A DNA stretch of 64,000 nucleotides from Alphaproteobacteria bacterium (GCA_004297545.1 SCTB01000026.1:27951-91950), one strand, 5' to 3'; shown: positions 37,198-47,692, numbered from the stretch's first letter. The notes: generated from the sequence alone by a model not told the origin. Made by a program: numbers and translations.

Positions 37198-37263
37198 CGC
37201 GGCAAAGCAAAATGGCGGGGCGCTGTCATGCGCTCCGCCATTGCTTGTTGTTGACCAGTCTTA

Positions 37264-38217
37264 TCAGGCGCCGGGGGTCGGCGCCGGAGCCGGTTTCGCC
37301 GGCTGGCCCGGGATGGCCGCCTTTTCAAAGGTGGTCTGGCCGGGGTTGACGACGCTTGCGATACTCAGCGCAGCCTGGTTGATGAGCGCCTTGGCGCCGG
37401 CGAGCTCCTTCGCATTGGGGAGCTCCTTGTCCTTGGGAGCCGGCTCGGCATCCTGATAATCGGCTGCCTTCATTGTCGGGAAGGCGGTCAGTTCGACCGT
37501 CATTTCCTTGATCTTCAGGCGGCGCCAGATGCGCTTGAGCGTCTGGTTCTCGTTGTACATGGCGTAGCAATCGTGCAGGTCGGGCCTGTTCGTGGCATCC
37601 TGGCCGTTGACCGACAGGACCTTGATGGCGACCGGTTGGACCACAACGTCCTTGTCGAGAGAAACTTCCTTGCCTTCCTTGTCCTGGCCCTTTTCACCGA
37701 ACAATATCGTGAAGAGAGGGGCGCGGAAAAGCGCCATCTTGTTGGTCGGCGTCGTCGTCGCTTCGGGGAACACGATGGTGTTATAATCATCGTTGAAGTT
37801 CTTGATGACCTTGGCGCGCGACTGCGGGTTGAATTCGGCCGAACGGCGCAGGCCGATGTATTTCACCGCGCGCGCCATCTGGGCGACGACGGGCCACTTC
37901 AGAATATCGCCCTTGCCGGCGAAGGTGGCGTTCAGCGTGCTGCCCAGCACCACGAAGTCGATGATCGACTGGTGGTTGGCGACAAACCAGGTCCGCTTGT
38001 GCTTTTCAACCGGCGCGGAAGCTTTGTTGAATGCGACCTTGACGCCCAGCAGCTTGCCGAGACCCTTGTAAATAAGGTTGGGGATGGCCGTGTTATGCGA
38101 CACCTTGCTGACGACGAAGCCCTGGAAGGCCGTGAGGGCCAGGACCGGCACGAAGGCCGCGATGCCGATGGCGGCGCGGATGGTGGCACGGGTGTTATCG
38201 CGTAATTTTTGTAACAT
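37264..38217 (-). CDS. 1-acylglycerol-3-phosphate acyltransferase-like (PlsC) protein
   Basis: HX4D motif 'NHQSIID' and variant 'FPEATTT'. Confidence 0.78.
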   Translation of the reverse strand: MLQKLRDNTRATIRAAIGIAAFVPVLALTAFQGFVVSKVSHNTAIPNLIYKGLGKLLGVKVAFNKASAPVEKHKRTWFVANHQSIIDFVVLGSTLNATFAGKGDILKWPVVAQMARAVKYIGLRRSAEFNPQSRAKVIKNFNDDYNTIVFPEATTTPTNKMALFRAPLFTILFGEKGQDKEGKEVSLDKDVVVQPVAIKVLSVNGQDATNRPDLHDCYAMYNENQTLKRIWRRLKIKEMTVELTAFPTMKAADYQDAEPAPKDKELPNAKELAGAKALINQAALSIASVVNPGQTTFEKAAIPGQPAKPAPAPTPGA

Positions 38218-38249
38218 TTTTTGTTTTCCTTGTTTCCTATGAGGGGTTG

Positions 38250-39416
38250 TTATCCTGCCAGCTTGGCGGGTGTCGGCTTCAGCGCCAGTGCGATGCGCTG
38301 GCGGTAGGACTCCTGCGCTTCCTGGCTGAACTTGTCGTTTGCGGGCGGCTTCAGCAGATCGAGCCCGTCGGGGATGTCCTTGCGGTTGATCGCGTTTACA
38401 AGCGCATAGAGCGCAACGCGCGAGAAGCCGTTGTTGCGGTCGTCCACCGTCACATAATGCACCATCTCATGATAGCTGCGGCGCTGCGTCCAGGAGGGAT
38501 AGAGCGGATCAAAGCCCTTCTTGTCGCGGTTGCCGGTATTAACGTCCACCTTGTATTCATAGAGCGTCGGGCGCGCCGCTGCCTGCACGAAAACATAGGA
38601 CGGCGAGAGCTTGCGGATGTTCAGCGGCTTCTTGTTCTTTTCTTTCACGTAGCCGGTCGTAAAGGCGCGGCGCAAGGTGCCGAAAAGGCCCCAGGCGAGG
38701 TTCTTGAAACGGTTGATGCGGTCATTGCTGGCCACCAGGCCTATCGTGTTATAGCGGTCGAGCTCCTTGGTCGGACGCGAAATGACGCCGGCGGCGATAA
38801 GCACGACTTCCTTCGCCATTTTATTGGCTTCCTCTTCGGTATAGCCGATCTGCTTCATCATCTTGGTTGCGGCGTTGCGGGTTTCCTGCGCGACAATGGT
38901 GCCGGCGCTGTAGCCGAAGAACGTCAGGTTGCGCAGGCGCTTTGCGGCCTCCTCCGGCGGGATCTTGTGGCCGAGGCAGGAGCCGTCGGGCATGCGCCTG
39001 AATTCGTCAGAAACCAGCGGCATGATCACATGCTCGGCCAGGATATAGCCGGCGATGGATGCGCGTTTGCTGGGGAGCGAGTCGTAAGCCGCGAGGTTGA
39101 ACAGGTTGCTGAGGCCCTTGTGCGACCAGGCGTAGATTTTCGGCTTCACGCTGTCGTCGGGCGCGTACTTGAGGACTTCCTCCATCTTCTTGATGGAGCC
39201 GGAGACATAGCCGGGGCGGTTGTTGTTGGTGAGGAAGCCGGACAGATAGACGATCGTGGGGCTGTCGATTTTGAACTGGCTGAAATCGACTTCCTTGAGT
39301 TGCACCTTGCCCGTTTCGTCGGGGACGCGCTCCCACAGCTTGCCTTGTTTATCGCCCATCGTTTTTGATTCCTTATTACACACCCGGAATTTTGGGGATT
39401 TATAACCCTTCTCCAT
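38250..39416 (-). CDS. Putative serine hydrolase-like protein
   Basis: 'FFGYSAGTIVAQE' (GxSxG); start 39416 or 39359. Confidence 0.6.
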   Translation of the reverse strand: MEKGYKSPKFRVCNKESKTMGDKQGKLWERVPDETGKVQLKEVDFSQFKIDSPTIVYLSGFLTNNNRPGYVSGSIKKMEEVLKYAPDDSVKPKIYAWSHKGLSNLFNLAAYDSLPSKRASIAGYILAEHVIMPLVSDEFRRMPDGSCLGHKIPPEEAAKRLRNLTFFGYSAGTIVAQETRNAATKMMKQIGYTEEEANKMAKEVVLIAAGVISRPTKELDRYNTIGLVASNDRINRFKNLAWGLFGTLRRAFTTGYVKEKNKKPLNIRKLSPSYVFVQAAARPTLYEYKVDVNTGNRDKKGFDPLYPSWTQRRSYHEMVHYVTVDDRNNGFSRVALYALVNAINRKDIPDGLDLLKPPANDKFSQEAQESYRQRIALALKPTPAKLAG

Positions 39417-39688
39417 GAATATGTCAAATACTGAATCAGGCCCGTTAAAATCATTGGGTTTTTAGGGATCTACCGCATGCCATGCGGAGCCGGGTGGGTA
39501 TTTATTCAAGTTCTGGATTTTACAATTGAAGGGCGCCAATTTCTTTTACCATAACGCTTGACTTTTGTCCGGTCCTCGTATAATTTTCGTCAGCTTATGA
39601 AAAGAGAGCGTGTGTCTCTTCAGAATCAATCAGGTCCGTGAGCCTTGAAGAAGGCCTCTGAACCGCCCGAAAAGAGGAAGCCAGTACC

Positions 39689-41674
39689 ATGACCCCAGAT
39701 GCCGTCACCGAATCCCAGACCCCTGCGCCCGCGAAAACAGCCGAACAGCTCTGGAAAGAAAACTATCCCGCCGGTCTGAAATGGGACGCGGAAATTCCCG
39801 TGACGAATCTGGTGCAGATGTTCAAGGATTCGGTTGCGAAATACGGCGACCGCCCCTGCCTGAACTTCTTCGGCAAGCAATGGACCTATAAACAGGTCGA
39901 CGAAATGTCCGACCGTTTTGCGAAAAGCCTGCAGGACCAGGGCATCGGCAAGGGCAACCATGTCGGCCTGTGCCTGCCGGATCTGCCATTCCATGTCATC
40001 GCCTATTACGGCGCGCTGAAAGCGGGCGCAACGCTCGTCAACATCAACCCGCTCTATGCCCCGCTGGAGATGGCGCACATCATCAAGGACTCGACCTGCG
40101 ATGTGATGGTGACCTTCAACAACAGGCAGCTGCAGGACAAGCTGGACAAGCTGACCAATGACGAGACAGGCCTGAAAAAGACCATTGTCTGCGACATCGC
40201 TGACGTGCTGCCGCCAAAGAAGAAATACGGGCTTGCCGTGCTGACCTCCGCCAAGAAAGCGTTTGGTCCGTTGCTGCCGCTCATCGCGAAACTGCCGGGC
40301 GACGTCAAGGTGAAGAAGGACGCCGACGGAAAGGTGCTCCCGCTCAAGGGCTTCGCGAAGTTCAAGAGGTCGCTGCTGGATTTCGGCAAAAGCGATACCT
40401 TCAAGGTGGTGGAAGACGACAAGCATATTGCCTTTTCGACCATGATGAAGAGCAAAGGCCCGGTCGCCCCTGTCGAGATTTCACCCGATGACATCGCCGT
40501 GCTGCAGTTTACCGGCGGCACAACGGGCGTTCCCAAGGCCTGCATGCTGACGCATGCCAACCTCACCGCCAACATCGCGCAGAGCGAGATGTGGTTCAGC
40601 GGCGGAAAGGATGAAAAATCCGACAAACAGAAAAAAATGCTGGCGATCCTGCCGTTCTTCCATGTCTTCGCGATGACCGTGCAGGAAAACCTTGCGCTCA
40701 AGCTGGGCGCGGAACTCGTGATGCGGCCGATCCCGGACGTCAACAAGGCCGTCAGGGTCATCGACAAGCACAAGGCCGACATGTTCGCCGCCGTCCCGTC
40801 GATGTACGAGTCGATCCTGAAGGCGAAGGTGCCGAAGGTCAATCTTCTTTGCAGGATTTTCAACAAGGTCTCCCACCCTCTGACGAAGACGAAGACGGAA
40901 TACGACCTGTCTTCCGTCGACCTGTGGCTGACGGGCGGCGCGGCCACGCCCGAGACGCTCGAAGCGGCCTGGAAGAAGCGCACCGGCAAGGCCTTCACGA
41001 AGGGCTACGGCCTCTCCGAAACCTCGCCGCTCGCGGTCGCGATTCCGCTGGGGCGGGATATCGTCGGCTCCATCGGCCTGCCCGTGCCCGGCACGCAGGT
41101 GCGCGTCACAAGCATCGCAAAAGCGCCGGATATTTCCGACGAGGTGCTGGGACTGGGCGAAAACGGCGAAATCTGCATCAAGGGCCCGCAGGTCATGAAG
41201 GGCTACTGGAAGCACGATGACGAAACGGCAAAAGTGATGGACAAGGACGGCTACTTCCACACCGGCGACACCGGCTATATCGACCCGAAAACCGGTTGCA
41301 TCTACATCACTGGCCGCATGAAGGATATGATCAACCGTCAGGGCATGAAGGTCTTCCCCCTGAAAGTCGAGAACGCAATGCTGCTGCACCCGGCGATTTC
41401 GGAAGTCTGCGTCGTTGGCGTGCCGGATCCAAAAGTGGATGAGGAAGTCAAAGCGCATATCGTGCTGAAAGAAGGCGCGAAGGCGACGCCGGAAGAACTC
41501 AAGAAGTTCCTGCTCGAGCGCCTGGCGCCCTACGAAGTTCCGCACCTGTGGAAGTTCCGCGACAGCCTGCCGAAGACCAACATCGGCAAGCCCGACAAGA
41601 AGGCGCTGAAGTCCGAAGACAAGGCCGAACTCGAGGCAAAGGCAGCGGCCCCTGCGCCGGCGCCCAAGCCTTGA
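39689..41674 (+). CDS. fadD: Long-chain fatty acid-CoA ligase
   Basis: 'LQFTGGTTGVPKACMLTHANL', 'GYGLSETSP', 'YFHTGDTGYIDPKTGCIYITGRMKDMINRQGMKVFP'. Confidence 0.93.
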   Translation: MTPDAVTESQTPAPAKTAEQLWKENYPAGLKWDAEIPVTNLVQMFKDSVAKYGDRPCLNFFGKQWTYKQVDEMSDRFAKSLQDQGIGKGNHVGLCLPDLPFHVIAYYGALKAGATLVNINPLYAPLEMAHIIKDSTCDVMVTFNNRQLQDKLDKLTNDETGLKKTIVCDIADVLPPKKKYGLAVLTSAKKAFGPLLPLIAKLPGDVKVKKDADGKVLPLKGFAKFKRSLLDFGKSDTFKVVEDDKHIAFSTMMKSKGPVAPVEISPDDIAVLQFTGGTTGVPKACMLTHANLTANIAQSEMWFSGGKDEKSDKQKKMLAILPFFHVFAMTVQENLALKLGAELVMRPIPDVNKAVRVIDKHKADMFAAVPSMYESILKAKVPKVNLLCRIFNKVSHPLTKTKTEYDLSSVDLWLTGGAATPETLEAAWKKRTGKAFTKGYGLSETSPLAVAIPLGRDIVGSIGLPVPGTQVRVTSIAKAPDISDEVLGLGENGEICIKGPQVMKGYWKHDDETAKVMDKDGYFHTGDTGYIDPKTGCIYITGRMKDMINRQGMKVFPLKVENAMLLHPAISEVCVVGVPDPKVDEEVKAHIVLKEGAKATPEELKKFLLERLAPYEVPHLWKFRDSLPKTNIGKPDKKALKSEDKAELEAKAAAPAPAPKP

Positions 41675-41721
41675 TCAACGGCAACGTCGAACGAACATAA
41701 TTATAAAGAGGGAGATGTAAC

Positions 41722-43623
41722 ATGGCTGACGGTTCGGGACTGAAGGGCGCCTTTGCGGAAGAAAGCAAGCCCGAGGAAAAATCGCTGGCGAAACGCCTGC
41801 TGGACGTGATGGACGGGCCCTTCGCCGAGATCCGCAACGTGGCGCGCGAGTTCGTCTCCCGCCCCGAGATGGCGCCGGTGCCCGCCGACATGCCAAAGGC
41901 CGAATACCGCGAAAAAACCCTCGACCGCATCAAAATGCTGATCGAGGAAGGCTTCACCCGCATGCCTTACGACCCCAGGCACGGCGGCGGCGGGCAGGGT
42001 TCGGCCTACATCAACATCGGCGAAATCCTCGCCCATGCGGACATGAGCCTTGCGGTCAAGCAGGGCGTTCAGTTCGGCCTGTTCGGCACGAGCATCGAGC
42101 GCCTTGGCACCGAAAAGCACCAGCACCTGATCGAGGAAGTCATCACCGGACGCCTGCTGGGCGGCTTCGGCATGACCGAAATGGCCTGCGGCTCCGACGT
42201 GCAGGGCACGCAAACGACTGCTGTTTATGACCACGCGACCCGTTCGTTTGAGATCAACACGCCCCACCCCGACGCGCGCAAGACCTATATCGGCAACGCG
42301 GCCAAGCACGGCCGCATGATGGTCGTCTTCGCGCAGCTGCAGATGGCGCCGGGCGAGGAGTCCAAGGGCGTGCACGCCTTCCTGGTCCCCGTCCGCGACG
42401 AAAAGACCGGAGAGACGCTGCCTGGCGTCACCATCGGCGACAACGGCCACAAGGTCGGTCTGAATGGCATCGACAACGGCACGCTGTCTTTCGACAATGT
42501 AAAGGTGCCCTATGACGCGATGCTGGATAAATTCGGCCAGATCGACGCAAACGGCGATTACCAGAGCGATATCGAGAAAAAATCGGCGCGCTTCTTCAAG
42601 ATGATCGGCACGCTGGTCACCGGTCGCGTATTCGTTTCCATGGCCGCGCTGTCAGGCAACAAGAACGCGCTGGCCGCCGCCGTCGAGTTCGCGGAAAACC
42701 GCGTCGTCTTCGGCGACACGCTGATGGACAAGCAGGCGACGCAGACGCGCCTGATGCCCAAGATCGCGGAGGCCTATGCTCTGCATTTCGCGACCCGCGA
42801 TCTCCTGACCATGTTCGAGAAAAACGACCCCCGCACCGAGACCATGGCGGCCGCGATCAAGTCGGTTTCTTCCGACCGCGCGATGGAGTCCGTGGACGAA
42901 GCCCGCAAGCTGGCTGGCGGCAAAGGCTTCATGTCCGAGGAGCGCTACGGCGTTCTCCGCGGCGACATGGACGTCTTCCGCACCTTCGAGGGCGACAACC
43001 TGATCCTGCGCATGCTGGTGGCGAAAAACCAGATGACCCGCCTCGGCAAGAAGTTTTCGGCTTCGAACCCGATCGGCAAGCTGTTCAAGGCCTATGACAT
43101 GGGCCGCCAGGACCGCTGGGCGCGCTGGGCGAACCGCGACGAGTTCCTGAACGCCGAAGACCAGATGGGGCTCTTCGAAACGCGGGAGCGGACGATGGCG
43201 CATAACCTTGTCCGGAAGGCCAAGAAACTTGCCGATCGTCACGACAAGGTCGAAGTCGCTAATCTCATCCAGGACGACATGGTGGCCTATGCGGACGCCT
43301 ATGCGGAGCGCCTGATCCTCGAGAAGTTCGTCAAAACCGTCGAAGAGCAGAAGGATCCTGAAGTCAAGGAAGTTCTCAAGGACCTGTGCGACCTTTATGC
43401 AGTGCATACCCTGCGCAACAATGCGCTGTGGTATCTTGAGAACGGCAACCTGAATACCGAACTGACCCACTCGCTGGTGCGCCTTGAGCACGACCTGAAT
43501 GCGAAGCTCCGCCCCAAGGCCAAGACGCTGGTGGAAGCTTTCGGTATTCCGGCGCAGCTGATCCACGGCGCCGCGCCCGAGCCCGATGCGAAGCCCGCGG
43601 CGAAACCGGGCCCGGTGTTCTAA
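41722..43623 (+). CDS. Acyl-CoA dehydrogenase
   Basis: 'GGFGMTEMACGSDVQGTQTTA', 'RKLAGGKGFMSEERYGVLRGDMDVFRTFEGDN'. Confidence 0.88.
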   Translation: MADGSGLKGAFAEESKPEEKSLAKRLLDVMDGPFAEIRNVAREFVSRPEMAPVPADMPKAEYREKTLDRIKMLIEEGFTRMPYDPRHGGGGQGSAYINIGEILAHADMSLAVKQGVQFGLFGTSIERLGTEKHQHLIEEVITGRLLGGFGMTEMACGSDVQGTQTTAVYDHATRSFEINTPHPDARKTYIGNAAKHGRMMVVFAQLQMAPGEESKGVHAFLVPVRDEKTGETLPGVTIGDNGHKVGLNGIDNGTLSFDNVKVPYDAMLDKFGQIDANGDYQSDIEKKSARFFKMIGTLVTGRVFVSMAALSGNKNALAAAVEFAENRVVFGDTLMDKQATQTRLMPKIAEAYALHFATRDLLTMFEKNDPRTETMAAAIKSVSSDRAMESVDEARKLAGGKGFMSEERYGVLRGDMDVFRTFEGDNLILRMLVAKNQMTRLGKKFSASNPIGKLFKAYDMGRQDRWARWANRDEFLNAEDQMGLFETRERTMAHNLVRKAKKLADRHDKVEVANLIQDDMVAYADAYAERLILEKFVKTVEEQKDPEVKEVLKDLCDLYAVHTLRNNALWYLENGNLNTELTHSLVRLEHDLNAKLRPKAKTLVEAFGIPAQLIHGAAPEPDAKPAAKPGPVF

Positions 43624-43709
43624 ACCAGGAGCGCGCCGTCCGGAAAAGGGTTCCCTGCGAAAGACCGCGGCCGGCGCGGTTGACAGAAACAGGGGAGCCG
43701 GCGCTTTGC

Positions 43710-43723
43710 TTGATAAATATCAA
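43710..43723 (+). promoter_or_regulatory. Perfect FNR/ANR/FixK-type box
   Basis: TTGATAAATATCAA (TTGAT-N4-ATCAA); candidate -10 CATAAT at 43747-43752. Confidence 0.6.
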
Positions 43724-43802
43724 TGTGATTTTTCCCCGGACACGGTCATAATGGGACTGCGCCCGCGCCCGCTTGGGGGAGCGGGCCGTTCAGGGAACCC
43801 AA

Positions 43803-44933
43803 ATGGCTTCGTATCATAAAGCCATCTCCGGCAGGGATAGCTCCGCCATGAAGCTCGGGCTTCAGGGGCGGTGGACCGTGACCGGCCTGTCCGATATCAA
43901 GACCGAGCTTGACGGCGTCCCCCTTGTGAATTGCACCCGCGTCACCTTCGACGGCAGCGGCCTCGAGATGCTCGACACCTCCGGCGCCTGGTACCTGAAC
44001 GACCTCGCGACCCGGCTTCGGGCGAAAAACATCGCCGTCGACATCAGCAACCTGCAGGACAATCACCGCCGCACCCTCGAACGGGTGGCGCAGCTGCCCC
44101 ATGAAAAGGAGCCGGAGGAGAAATATGCCGGCCACGTCGCGGCCTTCTTCATCGCCGCCGGGAAACAGACGATGGACATCTGGCAGGACACCCTGCGGGC
44201 GATCGCCTTCCTCGGCCAGTTCCTCGCCAGCCTGCCCGGGCTTGTCCTGCAGCCGAAAAACCTGCGCCTGCGCAGCATCGTCTTCCACGTCAACGAGGCC
44301 GGCCTCAAGGCGGTTCCCATCATCGCCCTGATGGCCTTTTCGATCTCTTTCGTGACGGGCTACCAAGGCTCCTATCAGCTGGCCAAGTTCGACGCCACCA
44401 TATACACGGTCGACCTGATCGTCCTGTCGACCCTGCGCGAGATGAGCGCGCTCATCACCGCCATCATGCTGGCCGGCCGCTCCGGCAGCGCCTTCGCGGC
44501 ACAGCTCGGGACCATGAAGATGAACGAGGAAGTGGATGCCCTGCAGACGATGGGGGCGTCGCCGTTCCAGGTCCTCGTTCTGCCGCGCCTTATCGCCATC
44601 GTAATCGCCTTGCCGCTGCTCACCGTCCTCGCGGACATGATGGGCCTCCTCGGCGGATACGTCTATATGGCGTCCTTCCTCGACTATTCCTACCTGCAAT
44701 ACACGTCCCGCATGCAGGAGGCCGCGGACCTCAAGCAGTTTTACGTCGGCCTTTCCAAGGCTCCCGCTTTCGCGGTGCTGATCGGCATCGTCGGCTGCAT
44801 GCAGGGATTGCGGCCCAGCCGCTCCGCCGAGGAAGTCGGGCGCAAGACTATCACCGCCGTCGTGCAGGCGATTTTTCTTGTGATCGTCGCCGACGCCCTG
44901 TTTTCCGTCATTTTCACGAAGCTGGGGATCTGA
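43803..44933 (+). CDS. MlaE-family ABC permease with N-terminal STAS-like domain
   Basis: MlaE motifs 'MAFSISFVTGYQGSYQLAKF', 'LREMSALITAIMLAGRSGSAFAAQLGTMKMNEEVDALQTMG'. Confidence 0.92.
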   Translation: MASYHKAISGRDSSAMKLGLQGRWTVTGLSDIKTELDGVPLVNCTRVTFDGSGLEMLDTSGAWYLNDLATRLRAKNIAVDISNLQDNHRRTLERVAQLPHEKEPEEKYAGHVAAFFIAAGKQTMDIWQDTLRAIAFLGQFLASLPGLVLQPKNLRLRSIVFHVNEAGLKAVPIIALMAFSISFVTGYQGSYQLAKFDATIYTVDLIVLSTLREMSALITAIMLAGRSGSAFAAQLGTMKMNEEVDALQTMGASPFQVLVLPRLIAIVIALPLLTVLADMMGLLGGYVYMASFLDYSYLQYTSRMQEAADLKQFYVGLSKAPAFAVLIGIVGCMQGLRPSRSAEEVGRKTITAVVQAIFLVIVADALFSVIFTKLGI

Positions 44934-45688
44934 TGCAGCCCATCATCCAGGTCAGGGGACTTGTCAACAGGTTCGGCGCCCATGTGGTCCACGACGGTCT
45001 TGACTTCGACGTGTTCCCCGGAGAAATCGTCGGCATCGTAGGCGGCAACGGCACTGGAAAGTCCGTCCTCCTGCGCACCATCATCGGGCTGCAGCGCCCG
45101 GCCGCCGGAACCGTCCTGATCGAGGGGCGCGATATCGCGAAGCTGTCGCCCGCGGAATTCCAGGAGGTCGAGAAGCTCTGGGGCGTCCTGTTCCAGAAAG
45201 GGGCCCTGTTCTCGAACCTGACGGTCACCGAAAACATCGCCTTTCAGTTCCGGGAGAGAACGGCGCTTTCCGAAAGCATGATCCACGACCTCGCGCGCAT
45301 GAAAATCGAGCTGGTCGGCCTGCCTGCCGATGCCGGAAAAAAGTATCCCGCGCAGCTTTCGGGCGGCATGGTCAAGCGGGCGGCGCTGGCGCGCGCGCTG
45401 GCGCTGGATCCCAAGATTCTTTTCCTCGACGAGCCGACCTCAGGCCTCGACCCGATTTCGGCCGAAGGGTTCGATCACCTCATCCGCGACATCTCCACGC
45501 AGCTGGGCGTCTCGGTCTTCATGATCACGCACGACCTGGACAGCCTTTTTAACATCTGCGACCGCATCGCCGTGCTGGTGGACCGGAAAATCCGCGTCGG
45601 GTCGCTCGAGGACCATATGAAGGACAAGCACCCCTGGCTGCAGGAATATTTCCACGGCGAGCGGGCAAAATCCGTGGCAAGAGGATAG
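44933..45688 (+). CDS. MlaF-family ABC ATP-binding protein
   Basis: Walker A 'GGNGTGKSV', signature 'LSGGM', Walker B 'ILFLDEPTSGLDP'. Confidence 0.95.
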   Translation: MQPIIQVRGLVNRFGAHVVHDGLDFDVFPGEIVGIVGGNGTGKSVLLRTIIGLQRPAAGTVLIEGRDIAKLSPAEFQEVEKLWGVLFQKGALFSNLTVTENIAFQFRERTALSESMIHDLARMKIELVGLPADAGKKYPAQLSGGMVKRAALARALALDPKILFLDEPTSGLDPISAEGFDHLIRDISTQLGVSVFMITHDLDSLFNICDRIAVLVDRKIRVGSLEDHMKDKHPWLQEYFHGERAKSVARG

Positions 45689-45691
45689 AGC

Positions 45692-46369
45692 ATGGAAACA
45701 GAAAAGTATTATTTCAGGGTCGGCGTCTTCTTTCTCGCGGTGACGTTCATCTTCGTCTACTACCTGATGGCGTTCGGCGGCGGACAGGACCGCAAGCACC
45801 TGGTCCAGTACGCCATCTACTTCGACAGCTCGGTGGCGGGCCTCGCGCGCGGCGCCCCCGTCAAGCTGAAAGGGCTTGATGTCGGCGTCGTCAGCGACAT
45901 TCATTTTATCTCGCGCGAGAGCGACAAAATTATCGTCATCACGAAGATTTCGGACACGGCCCCGATACGCGAGGACACCGTGGCCACGGTCGCCTTCCAG
46001 GGCATTACCGGCACGACTTACCTGTCGCTGGAGAATGCGAAACCGCAAGGTCCGGCCGTCTTCCTGGAAGCGAAGGAAGGCGAGGAATACCCGGTGATCC
46101 GGTCGGCCAAATCCGACCTGCAGGAAATCATGGCGGTGGCGCCCAAGGTGATCAGCGAGCTTGAAAAGACGACGGAGCAGATGCAAAAACTGCTCAGCGA
46201 CAAAAACGTCTCGGGAGTGCAGGATGTCATCACCGAAACCTCGGAGGTCCTGAACGCGGCAAAGGCCGCCTTGCAGGAAATCAAGATGCTCGCCCGCACC
46301 ATCCGCGAAGACCCCTCGGTCCTGATGCGCGGCCCGCAATATGAAGGCTACAAGGTGAAGAAAAAATGA
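45692..46369 (+). CDS. MlaD/MCE-domain protein
   Basis: 'YFRVGVFFLAVTF..', 'YFDSSVAGLARGAPVKLKGLDVGVVSDI', 'ITGTTYLSLE'. Confidence 0.92.
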   Translation: METEKYYFRVGVFFLAVTFIFVYYLMAFGGGQDRKHLVQYAIYFDSSVAGLARGAPVKLKGLDVGVVSDIHFISRESDKIIVITKISDTAPIREDTVATVAFQGITGTTYLSLENAKPQGPAVFLEAKEGEEYPVIRSAKSDLQEIMAVAPKVISELEKTTEQMQKLLSDKNVSGVQDVITETSEVLNAAKAALQEIKMLARTIREDPSVLMRGPQYEGYKVKKK

Positions 46370-46980
46370 GGAAGTCATTCATCGCTTGCGCATTCCTCGC
46401 CCTCTTTCTGGCGGCCTGCGCGCTGTCGCCCAAAGACCTGGGACAGGCCTATATGTTTTCCCTCAGTCCCGCAAAAACCGCCGCCAAAATCCATACCGGC
46501 AGCCGCCTGAACGTGGAACTGCCCACGGCCGCGCCGGAACTGGATACGCACCGCATCTCCCTCGTCCGGGACAAAAGCGTCCGTGATTACTACGCCGGCG
46601 CGAGATGGGCGGATTTCCTGCCCGTTCTGGCGCAGGACAGCCTTGTCAAGACGCTGGACGGTTCAGGCCTGTTCAAAGCCGTCGCATCCGACCAGACGGG
46701 GCTGGCGGCGGACATGATCCTGAAGCTCGAGATCCGGGACTTCCAGGCGGAATACGCGAAGACGGGCGCCGCCCCCGTTATCCGGGTCGGTCTTGCGGCG
46801 AGCCTTGTCACCCGCCCGGGCGGGCGCATCCTCGCGTCCTTTCAGACCGGCTCTTCCGTCAGGCAGGCGGCAAGCGACAGCCTGCCCGCCATTCACGCGG
46901 CTTTCAAATCGGCCTTCCTTGGGGCGCAGGCCCGGATCGTCGAAAAACTGAACCAAAGCCTGGCCGACGGCCCGCGGTAG
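46366..46980 (+). CDS. ABC-type transport auxiliary lipoprotein (PqiC/YmbA-like)
   Basis: Lipobox 'FLAACALS', 'YYAGARWADFLPVLAQDSLVKTLDGSGLFKAV'. Confidence 0.85.
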   Translation: MRKSFIACAFLALFLAACALSPKDLGQAYMFSLSPAKTAAKIHTGSRLNVELPTAAPELDTHRISLVRDKSVRDYYAGARWADFLPVLAQDSLVKTLDGSGLFKAVASDQTGLAADMILKLEIRDFQAEYAKTGAAPVIRVGLAASLVTRPGGRILASFQTGSSVRQAASDSLPAIHAAFKSAFLGAQARIVEKLNQSLADGPR

Positions 46981-47002
46981 CCGCGCGCGGAGAGGGGGCG
47001 TC

Positions 47003-47692
47003 ATGCGCCGGTGCTTAATAATATTCTTTTGCTTTCTTATCGCCTCTGCCGCAGGCGCGCCGGCGCAGGCCGCCGTTTTTTATATCCGCGGCGACGTTGC
47101 GGGAGCCACATCGCAATACACGGTGAAGGCGAAAGAAACGCTCTATGACGTCGCGCGCCGCTTTGATCTCGGCATCCTCGAGCTGCAGGCGGCAAACCCC
47201 GGCATTCCCGTGAGAAAGCCCGCCAAGGGCGCCGTTCTGGTCATCCCTGCGCTCCACGCCCTGCCGCCCGTGCGGGAAGGTCTGGTCATCGACCTGCGCA
47301 GGCTCCGGCTGTTTTATTTCGACGGCACGGACAGGGTATATACTTTTCCCATCGGCACCGGGAAGGATGGATGGCAGACGCCGCAGGGCGTGACAAAAAT
47401 TGTCAGGAAAAAGAAGGCTCCCTCGTGGACGCCGCCCGACTCTATCCGCGCGGAAGACCCGACGCTGCCCGCCGTTGTTCCTCCCGGCCCCGACAACCCT
47501 CTCGGCCAATATGCCTTGTACCTGGGCTGGTCCGGCTATGCCATGCACGGGACGAACCGTCCTTCCTCCATTGGCACGCGCGCGAGCCACGGCTGTATCC
47601 GGCTCTATCCGGAAGACATCAAGGTGCTGTTTGAGATTGTGGAGCCGGGGACGCAGGTGGTCATTCTGGGTGAAAGCGGCGCGCCCGACTGA
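47003..47692 (+). CDS. L,D-transpeptidase (YkuD) with LysM domain
   Basis: LysM 'YTVKAKETLYDVARRFDLGILELQAANPGI'; 'HGTNRPSSIGTRASHGCIRL'. Confidence 0.92.
   Translation: MRRCLIIFFCFLIASAAGAPAQAAVFYIRGDVAGATSQYTVKAKETLYDVARRFDLGILELQAANPGIPVRKPAKGAVLVIPALHALPPVREGLVIDLRRLRLFYFDGTDRVYTFPIGTGKDGWQTPQGVTKIVRKKKAPSWTPPDSIRAEDPTLPAVVPPGPDNPLGQYALYLGWSGYAMHGTNRPSSIGTRASHGCIRLYPEDIKVLFEIVEPGTQVVILGESGAPD

Noticed and set aside
37264-38217. 'FPEATTT' in the acyltransferase as a possible inactive enzyme
   Set aside because: HX4D is intact and the FPEG motif tolerates variation; not enough evidence for inactivity
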